Assembly: GCF_038024855.1 (NCBI RefSeq)
Contig: NZ_CP139089.1
Span: forward strand, 1,860,001 to 1,924,000
Length of the DNA: 64,000 nucleotides
Direction: 5' to 3'
Source: Methylocella tundrae
Lineage (GTDB): Bacteria > Pseudomonadota > Alphaproteobacteria > Rhizobiales > Beijerinckiaceae
Shown here: positions 9,100 through 17,883 of the stretch, in pieces
Layout of the letters: every line of letters starts with the position of its first letter
How positions within the stretch are numbered: position 1 is the stretch's first letter
Notes under the pieces: model-generated
What the model saw: the letters and a program-made list of their open reading frames with translations, nothing else
What the model was told of the DNA's origin: nothing
Databases searched by the model: none
Made by a program: the position numbers and the translations under genes

Positions 9100-9818
9100 C
9101 GCAGGATCAGATCAAGCGCCTCCGCGGGATCATGCGAGGCGTTCAAGGCGTCATAGGGACGCTCGACCATGATCACGGGAAGGCGAAGCCGGCGCGCGGC
9201 AAGAATCTTGCCGAACACGGCCGGAGAGCCGCTGTTCTTCGCAACGATGACGTCAATCATTTCATCGCGCAGAAGGCGCTCTTCCGCATCGGCGTCAAAG
9301 GGCCCGCGCGCGGCGATGACGCGGCAATGCTGGAAAGCGGGCGCGACCGGATCGATGCTGCGGATGAGATAGAAATGCTGCTGCGCAGCCTCGAAGGCTG
9401 CGAGCTGCAACCGTCCGATGGCGAGAAAGACGCGGCGGCTTTTATCCCCGAGCGCGCCGACCGCGCTCGCCATGTCTGGAACCTCGATCCAGCGATCGCC
9501 AGTTTCCCGCGCCCAGGCAGGCCGCGACAATATGATGAGCGGAATATTGCTTCTTGCCGCAGCGGTCCGCGCGTTGCGCGAGATCTGTTCGGCAAAAGGA
9601 TGGGTGGCGTCGACAAGGACGTCGATGCGCTCGGCTGCGAGATAGGCCGCAAGACCGTCCGCGCCGCCAAAGCCGCCGATACGCAAGGGTATAGGCGGCG
9701 CGACGGGCGCCCTGGTGCGTCCGGCGAAAGACATGATCGCCTCAATGTCGCTTCGCGCCGCGAGGAGCGTTGCGAGCGCGCTTGCCTCGGAGGCGCCGCC
9801 AAGCACGAGAACCCTCAT
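9066..9818 (-). CDS. cobK: Precorrin-6A reductase CobK
   Basis: NADPH-dependent reductase that converts precorrin-6A to dihydro-precorrin-6. The 250-residue protein starts MRVLVLGGASEASALA, has DATHPFAEQISRNA around residue 92, and ends with SGSPAVFGKILAARRLRLPVIMVERP, all typical of CobK/CbiJ. It is the only gene of the block on the minus strand. It converges with cobJ (34 nt overlap) and diverges from cobL with only 32 nt between the two start codons. It therefore cannot be on the riboswitch-controlled transcript and needs its own promoter, which must lie in or beyond the start of cobL. Confidence 0.93.
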   Translation of the reverse strand: MRVLVLGGASEASALATLLAARSDIEAIMSFAGRTRAPVAPPIPLRIGGFGGADGLAAYLAAERIDVLVDATHPFAEQISRNARTAAARSNIPLIILSRPAWARETGDRWIEVPDMASAVGALGDKSRRVFLAIGRLQLAAFEAAQQHFYLIRSIDPVAPAFQHCRVIAARGPFDADAEERLLRDEMIDVIVAKNSGSPAVFGKILAARRLRLPVIMVERPYDALNASHDPAEALDLILRHGARPALRGV

Positions 9819-9850
9819 CTTTCTGTCTCCAGCTCCTGTCCGCTCGCGCC

Positions 9851-11074
9851 ATGACCGCGTCGCCTGCGCCCGGAAAGCCCTGGCTCTCCCTCATCGGCAT
9901 CGGCGAGGACGGCGTCGACGGCCTCACTCCTGCCGCGCGAGAGCTGCTCGCGCAAGCCTCAATCGTCATCGGCGGCGCGCGCCATCTCGCGCTCGCCGGT
10001 CCCCTCGACGTCGAGACGATGATCTGGCCATCTCCGATCACGCAGGCCCTGCCCCGGATTCTGGCGCGGCGGGGGGAGCCGGTCTGTGTCCTTGCATCCG
10101 GCGATCCGTTTTTCTACGGCGTCGGCGCCCTTCTTTCGGCGCATGTCGCGCATGATGAAATGCTCTGCATTCCGTCGCCCTCGGCCTTCAGCCTCGCCGC
10201 GGCAAGGCTGCACTGGAGCCTGCAAAACTGCGATCTTATTTCACTCCATGGGCGCGACTTCGAACGCATCATCCCCGCCATCCAACCCGGCGGAAAACTC
10301 CTGTGCCTCTCCTGGGACGAGACGACCCCGCCACGCATTGCAACGCTTTTATGCGAGCGAGGACTGGGGACGTCACGCATCACCGTCATGGAGGCGATGG
10401 GCGGCGAGAGAGAACGCATCCGGTCGAGCCTTGCTGAGGCCTTCGATATTGAGGAGATCAATCCGCTCAATCTGGTCGCCGTCGAAATTCCGCTTGAGCC
10501 GAGATCATGTTTTTTGCCGATCGGCGCCGGATTGGACGACGGCCTGTTTGAGCATGACGGTCAGCTGACCAAGCGCAATATCCGCGCCTTCACTTTGTCG
10601 GCGCTGACGCCCCGGCGCGGGGATCTGTTATGGGATATCGGCGCAGGCTCCGGCTCGATCGCCATCGAATGGCTGCTGCTCGACCCCGCCAATCGCGCCA
10701 TAGCGATCGAAGCGCGCCCTGACCGGGCAGAGCGAATCGCGCGCAACGCCAGACATCTTGGCGCGCCGCAAATCGACGTCATTTGCGGCAAGGCGCCGGG
10801 TGCTCTCTCGAAGCTGCCGCCGCCGCAAGCAATCTTCATCGGCGGCGGCTCCAGCGATCCCTCCATCTTCGAGGCGGCTTTCGCGGCGCTGGCGCCAGGC
10901 GGGCGGCTCGTCATGAACGCCGTGACGCTTGAGGCTCAGGCGGAGCTTTTCCGCCGCTTCAAGACGCATGGCGGCGAACTGACGAAAATCGAGATCGCAC
11001 GGGCCGATCCTCTTGGCGGTTTTCACGGCTGGCGCCCGGCCATGCCCATCACGCAATGGGCGGTGACGAAATGA
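9851..11074 (+). CDS. cobL: Precorrin-6Y C5,15-methyltransferase (decarboxylating) CobL
   Basis: Bifunctional enzyme that methylates C-5 and C-15 of precorrin-6B and decarboxylates the C-12 acetate side chain. The 407-residue protein has an N-terminal tetrapyrrole methylase domain (SLIGIGEDGVDGL; ASGDPFFYGVGALL around residue 83) and a C-terminal CbiT-like Rossmann methyltransferase (DIGAGSGSIAIEWLLLDP around residue 262). The start is the ATG at 9851, since family members begin 10-15 residues before the GIGEDG loop; the longer frame from 9770 would run into cobK. The stop overlaps the cobE start (ATGA). Confidence 0.93.
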   Translation: MTASPAPGKPWLSLIGIGEDGVDGLTPAARELLAQASIVIGGARHLALAGPLDVETMIWPSPITQALPRILARRGEPVCVLASGDPFFYGVGALLSAHVAHDEMLCIPSPSAFSLAAARLHWSLQNCDLISLHGRDFERIIPAIQPGGKLLCLSWDETTPPRIATLLCERGLGTSRITVMEAMGGERERIRSSLAEAFDIEEINPLNLVAVEIPLEPRSCFLPIGAGLDDGLFEHDGQLTKRNIRAFTLSALTPRRGDLLWDIGAGSGSIAIEWLLLDPANRAIAIEARPDRAERIARNARHLGAPQIDVICGKAPGALSKLPPPQAIFIGGGSSDPSIFEAAFAALAPGGRLVMNAVTLEAQAELFRRFKTHGGELTKIEIARADPLGGFHGWRPAMPITQWAVTK

Positions 11075-11454
11075 AAATCGCAATCGGCGTCGGATGCCGA
11101 AAAAATTGCGCCAGCGAGACCATCGTGGCGCTGGTGCGCCGCGCCATCGCCCGCGCGCATTGCGAGGGGTCGGCCGCCGCTCTTTATTCGCATCAGGCGA
11201 AGGACTTGGAGCCCGGCCTGATCGAGGCGGCGGCAAAGCTTGAAATGCCGCTCGTCTTTCTTGATCCCAAGCTTCTCGACGAGGCGGCTCCACGAGCAGT
11301 GACACGATCGGAAAAAGTCATCGACATGTTCGGCCTGCCGTCGATCGCCGAGACCGCCGCGCTGGCCGGGGCGGGCGCCGGCGCCGAACTGATCCTTGCC
11401 CGCATCAGCGACTCCTGCGCCAGCTGCGCTATCGCGAAAGAGCGTCAGTCATGA
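11071..11454 (+). CDS. cobE: Cobalamin biosynthesis protein CobE
   Basis: Small protein of 127 residues that corresponds to the C-terminal domain of CbiG. CobE belongs to the aerobic pathway but its exact role is unsettled. The opening [19 protein letters not shown] matches the GxGCRxxxxxExI signature of this family, and the rest has alternating small and hydrophobic residues. The ATG at 11071 overlaps the cobL stop by 4 nt; an in-frame ATG at 11056 is less attractive because it lies deeper in cobL. The end overlaps cobM by 4 nt. Confidence 0.85.
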   Translation: MKIAIGVGCRKNCASETIVALVRRAIARAHCEGSAAALYSHQAKDLEPGLIEAAAKLEMPLVFLDPKLLDEAAPRAVTRSEKVIDMFGLPSIAETAALAGAGAGAELILARISDSCASCAIAKERQS

Positions 11455-12212
11455 CCATTCATTTCATCGGCGCCGGACCCGGCGCGCCCGATCTCATCAC
11501 GGTGCGCGGCCGCGATCTCATCGCGCGCTGCCCCGTCTGTCTTTTTGCCGGCTCGCTTGTTCCGCGCGCGCTGCTGGAGCATTGCCCGGCGGGCGCGCGG
11601 ATCATCGACACCTCGGCCATGGACCTTGATCAGATCGAGGCCGAATTTTTGCGCAGCCATGAGGCGGGCGAGGACGTGGCGCGCCTGCACTCAGGCGATC
11701 TTTCGATCTGGAGCGCCATGGGCGAACAGCTACGCCGCCTCGACCAGCTCGCCATTCCCTATACGATCACGCCCGGCGTTCCAGCTTTCGCCGCCGCCGC
11801 GGCGGCTTTGGGCACGGAACTCACCTTGCCGGAGGTCGCGCAATCGCTCGTGCTTACCCGAACGCAAGGGCGCGCCTCGTCCATGCCGGCGCGTGAAACG
11901 CTCGCGGCTTTCGCCGCGACGCGAACGACGCTCGCAATCCACCTTTCCATTCACGCCATCGACCGCGTGGTCGCGGAGCTGACGCCCCATTACGGCGCCG
12001 ATTGCCCCGTGACGATCGTGTTTCGCGCGTCCTGGCCGGACGAGACGATTTTACGCGGAACGCTCGCAACGATCGCCAAACAGCTCGCCGCCGCGCCGAT
12101 GGAGCGCACCGCTTTGATCTTCGTCGGCGAGGTTCTTAAGGCGCGCGATTTCCGCGAGAGCGCGCTCTACGACAAGGATTATCAGCGCCGCTTTCGCGGG
12201 GGAGAGCGATGA
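11451..12212 (+). CDS. cobM: Precorrin-4 C11-methyltransferase CobM
   Basis: SAM-dependent methyltransferase that adds the C-11 methyl group to precorrin-4. It has 253 residues. It starts [20 protein letters not shown], the SAM-binding loop of the CobM/CbiF family, followed by CLFAGSLVP and [19 protein letters not shown] around residue 80, which distinguishes it from CobI and CobJ. It overlaps cobE upstream and cobB downstream, each by 4 nt. Confidence 0.95.
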   Translation: MTIHFIGAGPGAPDLITVRGRDLIARCPVCLFAGSLVPRALLEHCPAGARIIDTSAMDLDQIEAEFLRSHEAGEDVARLHSGDLSIWSAMGEQLRRLDQLAIPYTITPGVPAFAAAAAALGTELTLPEVAQSLVLTRTQGRASSMPARETLAAFAATRTTLAIHLSIHAIDRVVAELTPHYGADCPVTIVFRASWPDETILRGTLATIAKQLAAAPMERTALIFVGEVLKARDFRESALYDKDYQRRFRGGER

Positions 12213-13543
12213 GCTTTCCGCGCGGCCTTCTGATCGCCGCGCCGCGCTCCGGCAGCGGCAAGACCGTGCTGACCCTTGGTCTGATGCGCGCCTTCAGGAA
12301 CAAGGGCCTTGCCGTCGGCGCCGCCAAATGCGGGCCGGATTATATTGATCCGGCCTTCCACGCCGCCGCCACCGGGCAAAACAGCGTCAATCTCGACAGC
12401 TGGGCGATGGCCCCCCCGCTTCTGTGCGCCCTCGCCGGCGCCGCCAGCCTGACAAAGGATGGCGAGCCTTGCGATCTTGTGCTCTGCGAGGGCTCGATGG
12501 GGCTTTTCGACGGCGTCATCGCGCCGCCCGGGCGCAGCGGAGCATCGGCGGACGTCGCGGCGGCGCTCGGCTGGCCGGTTCTCCTCTGCGTCGACGTAAG
12601 CGGCCAGGCGCAATCGGCCGCCGCCGTGGTCAAGGGCTGCGCGACCTATGATTCGCGTATTAACATCGCCGGCGTCGTTTTGAACCGCGTCGCCAGCGAG
12701 CGCCACCGAAGGCTCGCGGCGCAAGCGATTGCAGCGCTGGGCGTTCCCGTCCTCGGCGCCCTGCCGCGAACGACAAAAATCGACTTGCCGGAACGTCATC
12801 TCGGACTCGTTCAGGCGGAGGAAATCGCGGGTCTCGACGCCCTGCTTGACGCCATCGCGGCCTTCGTCGGCGCGCATTGCGATCTCAACGCCATTGGCGC
12901 GTCGGCCCGCGCGGGATCTTTTCCCGAGCAGGCGCCGGTCGCCGCTCTGCGCCCGCCAGCGCAGCGCATCGCCATCGCGCGGGATATCGCATTTTCTTTT
13001 CTCTATCCGCATATTCTGGAGGGCTGGCGCAGGCTCGGCGCGGAACTCAGCTTCTTTTCGCCTCTGGCCGATGAGGCGCCTCCCCCTGACTGCGACCTCT
13101 GCTGGCTTCCCGGCGGCTATCCCGAGCTTCATGCCGGCAAGCTCGCCGCCTCCGGCCAGTTTCTCGCGGGGCTCCGCCGATTTGCCTTGACGAGGCCGGT
13201 GCATGGCGAATGCGGCGGCTATATGGTGCTGGGCCAGAGCCTCATCGACAAAGCCGGCGAGGCTCACGCGATGGCAGGGCTGCTGTCTCAAAGCTTCAGC
13301 TTTGCAGAACGCAAACTGAATCTTGGCTATCGGGACGCGCGGCTGGCCGCCGCCCACCCGCTTGGCGCCGCTGGATCGAGCCTGCGCGGCCATGAATTTC
13401 ATTATGCGACGACATTGGCCGCCAGCGAGACCGACGCCCCCTTCGCTCTGGTTCGGGACGCGCATGGCGGCGCCGAACGCATGGAAGGCGGCCGGCGCGG
13501 GCAAACGAGCGGCAGTTTCTTTCACATCATCGCCGCCGCATAG
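12209..13543 (+). CDS. cobB: Hydrogenobyrinic acid a,c-diamide synthase CobB
   Basis: ATP- and glutamine-dependent amidase that amidates the a and c side chains to produce the CobN substrate. The 444 residues include an N-terminal P-loop domain ([19 protein letters not shown], residues 11-29). A C-terminal class I glutamine amidotransferase-like domain contains [14 protein letters not shown] and [12 protein letters not shown], in which the Cys is the predicted nucleophile. GHEFHYAT follows near the end. It is the last gene of the operon, overlapping cobM by 4 nt, with no cob gene downstream in the window. CobF was not found in this cluster. Confidence 0.94.
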   Translation: MSFPRGLLIAAPRSGSGKTVLTLGLMRAFRNKGLAVGAAKCGPDYIDPAFHAAATGQNSVNLDSWAMAPPLLCALAGAASLTKDGEPCDLVLCEGSMGLFDGVIAPPGRSGASADVAAALGWPVLLCVDVSGQAQSAAAVVKGCATYDSRINIAGVVLNRVASERHRRLAAQAIAALGVPVLGALPRTTKIDLPERHLGLVQAEEIAGLDALLDAIAAFVGAHCDLNAIGASARAGSFPEQAPVAALRPPAQRIAIARDIAFSFLYPHILEGWRRLGAELSFFSPLADEAPPPDCDLCWLPGGYPELHAGKLAASGQFLAGLRRFALTRPVHGECGGYMVLGQSLIDKAGEAHAMAGLLSQSFSFAERKLNLGYRDARLAAAHPLGAAGSSLRGHEFHYATTLAASETDAPFALVRDAHGGAERMEGGRRGQTSGSFFHIIAAA

Positions 13544-13905
13544 ATCGCGCCGGAGCATTTGTGCGGCTGCGACTTCTCGCCGCCGCACCGGCTGAAACGG
13601 TCAAGTCGGGAGGCGCCCCGGGGCGGACGGCAAAATGCTGCACTTGCGAAATTACTCGGGCGCAGGCATATATGGATGACGAGAGAAGGCCGATCCACGC
13701 CAATTCGACGTAGTTCGAAACCGAGCAGGAATAGCGCCGCGGGTGTTGTCGAAAGGCCGATCGGCCCCGCGACAGCCCGCTCTGTCATGCTCACGGCATC
13801 TTCTCTGTCAATCTTAACGAACAATCAAGCCAAAGCGCTGAAGACGCCGCTTGATTGGCGCCGCTGCGTGACCCTGTTCGCGGCGCGGCTGAAAATAAAA
13901 GGTCA
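13544..13905 (+). other. Intergenic region with an inverted repeat
   Basis: No convincing gene lies between cobB and the next acetyltransferase. The only clear structure is the perfect inverted repeat CAATCAAGC (13822-13830) / GCTTGATTG (13849-13857) with an 18-nt spacer, 49 nt before the following start codon. It could be an operator or an mRNA hairpin; nothing more specific can be said. Confidence 0.4.
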
Positions 13906-14496
13906 ATGAGGCCCAACTTCATGAACAAGCCGATCAGACGGTCAGACCGTCAACATACGATCAAGCTCCCGGACGGTGAGCTGTTTCAGCTTCGCTACGT
14001 GCGTCCCGACGACGGGGCGCGTCTCGAAGAGATGTTTTCCCATGCCTCGCCGGAGGACATTCATTTCCGCTGCCTCGGCGCCGTGCATGATTTCGCCGGT
14101 AAAATGGCCGAAAAATTCACAAGCCTTGATCCGGAAACGGAGGCGGCCATCATCGCGACAACCCTGCCGGAGTCGGGCCCCGAGGAAATCTTCGGCATCG
14201 TGCACATCGCACAAGAGCATGCAGATTCCGAAACGGCCGAATATGACATTATGGTGCGCTCCGACTTCAAGGCGCACGGCCTCGGATATCAGCTCATGAC
14301 CGAAATCCTTCTCTGCGCGAGACGGCGCGGGCTGAAGGCGGTCACGGGGACCATTTCCGCGGACAACTTCAAGATGCTGCAAATGGTGGCCGAGCACGGC
14401 TTCCGTTCGCGGCGGACCGAAGACAACGCCGTCGAGGTCCGCGTCGATTTCGCCGAACTCGACGCGCGCCTCGAAGCTGAACTTTCGGGAAGCTGA
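13906..14496 (+). CDS. GNAT-family N-acetyltransferase
   Basis: A 196-residue single-domain GNAT protein. After a basic N-terminus, the text LRYVRPDDGARLEEMFSHASPEDIHFRCLG resembles the GNAT domain found at the C-terminus of protein acetyltransferases of the Pat/YfiQ type. The acetyl-CoA site is in VRSDFKAHGLGYQLMTEI (around residue 122), with ISADNFKMLQMVAEHGF after it. The substrate is unknown; a protein-lysine target is a guess from the resemblance. AAAAGG precedes the ATG at 13906 by 3 nt; the ATG at 13921 is an alternative. It appears to be a single-gene unit. Confidence 0.75.
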   Translation: MRPNFMNKPIRRSDRQHTIKLPDGELFQLRYVRPDDGARLEEMFSHASPEDIHFRCLGAVHDFAGKMAEKFTSLDPETEAAIIATTLPESGPEEIFGIVHIAQEHADSETAEYDIMVRSDFKAHGLGYQLMTEILLCARRRGLKAVTGTISADNFKMLQMVAEHGFRSRRTEDNAVEVRVDFAELDARLEAELSGS

Positions 14497-14712
14497 GGGC
14501 GCCCCCGGCGGCTCGCGCTCCGTGTTTCGATGGATGCATTGACGCAGGCGTGCGTTGACAGGCGCCCCGGCGATCAACTCTAGTCAAATGGTCAGGACGC
14601 CGGAGCAGGATCGAAGAGGAATATTGATCAGGCTCACTGCGTCCTGCGTTTGACGCGTGACTTTGTTCGAGAGGCTTGTCTCTCCTGCGGGTTCGTGTTT
14701 CCAGGGATCTGC

Positions 14713-16095
14713 ATGAGAGACGACGAAGCCAATCGCTTTTCAGCTCGCGCGGCGCGCTACGCCCGCGTCGGCGCGAATGTCGGAGGGGTCGCCGCGCGCA
14801 TCGCCGGGGCGCGCCTCATCGGTTCGCGCGGCGGCGACGCCGGCAACGCGGCCGCCCTGGCGCGAGCGCTCGGCGGTCTCAAGGGTCCAATGATGAAGGT
14901 CGCCCAGATGATGGCGACCATCCCGGACGTGCTCCCGCCCGAATATGCAGACGAACTGCAAAAGCTGCAGAGCGATGCGCCGTCGATGGGCGCGGCTTTC
15001 GTCAAGCGGCGGATGCAGGCCGAACTCGGGCCGGACTGGCGGGAGCGTTTCAAAAGCTTCGAGCTGCACCCCGCGGCCGCGGCCTCGCTCGGTCAGGTCC
15101 ATCGGGCCGTCGCCGAGGATGACGCTCCGCTCGCCTGCAAGCTGCAATACCCCGATATGAAATCGGCCGTCGAGGCCGACCTCAGCCAGCTCGAAGTCTT
15201 GTTCGCGGTGCACCGGCGTCTCAACCCCGTCATCGACACGCGGGAAATGACGCAGGAGATCGGCGAGCGCGTCCGCGAGGAGCTCGACTATGAGCGCGAG
15301 GCGAAGCATGCGGCGCTCTACGCCGGCATTCTCGCGCATTTCGACGACATTCGCGTGCCGCGCATCCGCAGCGACCTTTCGACTGCGCGCCTTCTCACGA
15401 TGGATTGGCTCGAAGGCGGCAAATTACTCAGTTTTACCGGAGCGGACGAGGCCGCGCGGGCGCGCATCGCGGCGGCGATGTTCAAGGCCTGGTGGATTCC
15501 GTTCAGCCAGTTCGGCGTCATCCACGGCGATCCGCACCTTGGCAATTATACGGTTTTCAACGAGCGCGGGCATTCGGCGGATGATGTCGCAAGCGCGGCA
15601 GGCATTAACCTGCTGGATTATGGCTGTGTCCGCATTTTCACGCCAAAATTCGTCGGCGGCGTGGTGGATCTCTATGAGGGCCTGCTCCACAATGATTTTC
15701 CGCGCACATTCCATGCCTATGAGACCTGGGGATTTCAGGGACTGACCAAAGAGTTGGCCGAGATCTTGAACATCTGGGCGCGATTCATCTATGGGCCTCT
15801 GCTCGACGACCGCGTGCGCACTGTGGCCGATGGCGTCGCCCCGGCGCAATACGGCCGCAAACAGGCCTTTCTCGTGCATCAGGCCCTGAAGAAAAACGGG
15901 CCGGTCCGGGTGCCGCGCGAATTCGTCTTCATGGATCGCGCCGCGATCGGCCTCGGCGGCGCCTTTCTGCATCTCGACGCCCGCTTAAACTTCCATCGCA
16001 TGTTCAATGAGGCGATCGGAGTCTTTTCGGCCGAGGCGTTGCGCGAACGCCAGACAGCCGCCCTCGCCGCCGTCGGGCTCGCGTCGCCGGATTGA
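14713..16095 (+). CDS. ABC1/UbiB (AarF-type) atypical kinase family protein
   Basis: Soluble 460-residue member of the ABC1/ADCK/UbiB atypical kinase family, whose best known members support ubiquinone synthesis. In order one sees the N-terminal family motif in a variant form, KVAQMMATIPDVLPPEYADE (Ala replaces Gly of KxGQ), the Ala-rich loop AAAASLGQVHRA, the catalytic-loop-like HGDPHLGNY, and the metal-binding LLDYGCVR in place of DFG. There is no C-terminal membrane anchor of the UbiB kind, so it is probably a cytosolic paralogue of unknown substrate. The ATG at 14713 follows AGGG by 6 nt; the longer frame from 14650 adds Cys-rich sequence foreign to the family. Confidence 0.8.
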   Translation: MRDDEANRFSARAARYARVGANVGGVAARIAGARLIGSRGGDAGNAAALARALGGLKGPMMKVAQMMATIPDVLPPEYADELQKLQSDAPSMGAAFVKRRMQAELGPDWRERFKSFELHPAAAASLGQVHRAVAEDDAPLACKLQYPDMKSAVEADLSQLEVLFAVHRRLNPVIDTREMTQEIGERVREELDYEREAKHAALYAGILAHFDDIRVPRIRSDLSTARLLTMDWLEGGKLLSFTGADEAARARIAAAMFKAWWIPFSQFGVIHGDPHLGNYTVFNERGHSADDVASAAGINLLDYGCVRIFTPKFVGGVVDLYEGLLHNDFPRTFHAYETWGFQGLTKELAEILNIWARFIYGPLLDDRVRTVADGVAPAQYGRKQAFLVHQALKKNGPVRVPREFVFMDRAAIGLGGAFLHLDARLNFHRMFNEAIGVFSAEALRERQTAALAAVGLASPD

Positions 16096-16181
16096 TCAAA
16101 ACATCTCTCGGGAGGCCCCTCGCCTTAATGCAAAATTGTCGCGCTTTCCCGCTTGCCCTCTTGCATGGGGAGGGATTCATT

Positions 16182-16236
16182 GCCAAAGCTTCGTGGCCAA
16201 AGCTCATGGCCAAAGCTTCGCGGCCAAAGCTTCGCG
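16182..16236 (+). repeat. Short tandem repeat, four units of 13-14 bp
   Basis: Four head-to-tail copies of GCCAAAGCTTCGYG lie at 16182-16195, 16196-16208 (one base shorter, GCCAAAGCTCATG), 16209-16222 and 16223-16236. Copies 3 and 4 are identical. The array ends 11 nt before the Shine-Dalgarno of the oxidase subunit gene, so it lies in its leader or promoter. Confidence 0.85.
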
Positions 16237-16263
16237 GATGTCACATCGGGAGGAGACTGATCA

Positions 16264-16413
16264 ATGACGAACGATCACGCGCAACCCATCAGCACCTCGG
16301 GCCTCGATTACGAGGAACATGAAAAAACATATAAAATGTTCTTGCGCCTGCTCACTTTCAGCGGCGCCGGAGTGGCTGGCATCCTTATTTTATTGGCCAT
16401 CATAGCAGGCTAA
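16264..16413 (+). CDS. aa3-type cytochrome c oxidase subunit IV-like peptide
   Basis: Small membrane protein of 49 residues. A polar N-terminus contains LDYEEHEKTYKMFLRL, followed by a single transmembrane helix (GAGVAGILILLAIIAG). This matches the short bacterial aa3-type cytochrome c oxidase subunit IV family of alphaproteobacteria (D/EYxEHExTYxxFL then one helix), which accompanies the haem-copper oxidase in the inner membrane. GGGAGGAG (16248-16255) lies 8 nt upstream of the ATG, a very strong ribosome-binding site. It precedes pntAA, an arrangement common in this group. The oxidase catalytic subunits are not in the window. Confidence 0.8.
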   Translation: MTNDHAQPISTSGLDYEEHEKTYKMFLRLLTFSGAGVAGILILLAIIAG

Positions 16414-16494
16414 GCTTTCCATCCGACCGCCGGCGCCCGCCGGCCGCACTGAGCCTCTGGCCTCCAAAGCTCGATGACAATCGGAGAATTTTAT

Positions 16495-17808
16495 ATGCGC
16501 ATAGCCGTCCAAGCCGAAAACGACGCCATTGAGAGCCGCGTCGCGGCGACCCCCGAGACGGTGAAATCGCTCGCCGCGCTCGGCGCGGAAGTCACGGTCG
16601 AGACGGGCGCCGGCCGCAACTCCGCGATATTGGACGAAGCTTACGCCGCCGCCGGAGCGACGATCGCGCCCGACGCCGCCACCGCTGTAAAGGACGCCGA
16701 CGTCGTGCTTCGGGTGCGCCGGCCGACAGCCGCGGAACTCGCCGGCGTCAAACCCGGCGCCGTCGTCCTCGCCATTCTGGACCCTTACGACCACATTGAC
16801 GCATTGCAGTCGCTCGCCGGCGCCGGCGTCAGCGCGTTTGCGATGGAGCTGATCCCGCGCATCACGCGGGCTCAAACGATGGACGTGCTGTCGAGCCAGG
16901 CCAATCTCGCCGGTTATCGCGCCGTCATCGACGCCGCCTCGGCCTATGAACGCGCCATTCCCATGATGATGACGGCCGCCGGCTCAGTCCAGCCGGCCCG
17001 CATCTTCATCATGGGCGTCGGCGTCGCGGGCCTGCAGGCGATCGCGACGGCGCGGCGGATCGGCGGCGTCGTGACGGCGACCGACGTCCGGCCAGCGACC
17101 AAAGAGCAAGTGCTCTCGCTCGGCGCGAAATTCATCGCCGTTGAGGACGATGAATTCGCCGCGGCCGAAACCGCGGCCGGCTACGCCAAGCCGATGTCCC
17201 CCGAATATCAGGCAAAGCAGGCGGCCCTCACCGCCTCCCATATCGCCAAGCAGGATATTGTCGTCACGACCGCGCTCATTCCCGGACGCGCCGCTCCGAT
17301 CCTCATCACCGCGGAGATGGTGCGCTCGATGCAGCCGGGCTCGATCATCATCGATCTCGCCGTCGAGCGCGGCGGCAATTGCGAGCTCTCAAGGCCGGGC
17401 GAGACCGTCGTCACCGATAATGGCGTCAAGATCATCGGCAATCTGAACGTCGCCGGGCGCGTTCCGGCCACGGCATCGGCGCTTTATGCCCGAAACCTGC
17501 TTGCCTTCCTCAAACCCCTGATTGATCCCGAAACGAAAAATCTCGCGATCAACTGGGACGATGAAATCGTCAAGGCGACCGTTCTAACGCGGGAGGGAGC
17601 GCTCACGCATCCAAACTTCCAGGCGCCGGCCACAGCGCAGGCGCCCGAGATGCGGGACGACCGCCCTGAATCCTCCGCCCCGACGATCGAGCCGGCCGCT
17701 CAGCCCGAGGCCGAGGCTGCGCCCGACGCCTTGGCAGCTCCGGCGGGCGCCGCCAAACCGCGGCAAAGAACGCGATCCGGCAAAGGCGCCAATCAGACCG
17801 GGCCGTGA
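16495..17808 (+). CDS. pntAA: NAD(P) transhydrogenase subunit alpha, soluble NAD-binding part (PntAA)
   Basis: NAD(H)-binding domain I of the proton-translocating transhydrogenase, which uses the proton-motive force to reduce NADP+ with NADH. The 437-residue protein shows MRIAVQAENDAIESRVAATP at the start, RAQTMDVLSSQANLAGYRAV around residue 124, and the Rossmann loop GVGVAGLQAIATARRIGG around 173. Beyond about residue 385 there is a Pro/Ala/Glu-rich tail ending in Lys/Arg, longer than the core domain needs and probably disordered. The ATG at 16495 follows GGAGA by 7 nt. The split pntAA-pntAB-pntB gene order is typical of alphaproteobacteria. Confidence 0.93.
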   Translation: MRIAVQAENDAIESRVAATPETVKSLAALGAEVTVETGAGRNSAILDEAYAAAGATIAPDAATAVKDADVVLRVRRPTAAELAGVKPGAVVLAILDPYDHIDALQSLAGAGVSAFAMELIPRITRAQTMDVLSSQANLAGYRAVIDAASAYERAIPMMMTAAGSVQPARIFIMGVGVAGLQAIATARRIGGVVTATDVRPATKEQVLSLGAKFIAVEDDEFAAAETAAGYAKPMSPEYQAKQAALTASHIAKQDIVVTTALIPGRAAPILITAEMVRSMQPGSIIIDLAVERGGNCELSRPGETVVTDNGVKIIGNLNVAGRVPATASALYARNLLAFLKPLIDPETKNLAINWDDEIVKATVLTREGALTHPNFQAPATAQAPEMRDDRPESSAPTIEPAAQPEAEAAPDALAAPAGAAKPRQRTRSGKGANQTGP

Positions 17809-17883
17809 CGCCAGAGGTGGGCGGCAAGGGCCGCCAATCAGATAGACCCCGTCAAAATATGACTACCGGAGGGAGAGGCACGG

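Noticed and set aside
12182-13588. 468-codon open frame antisense to cobB
   Set aside because: Shadow frame; cobB on the plus strand has all catalytic motifs, and this frame has none.
16182-16236. Possible CRISPR array
   Set aside because: Units are contiguous 13-14-bp repeats without spacers, so this is a simple tandem repeat. No cas genes are nearby.
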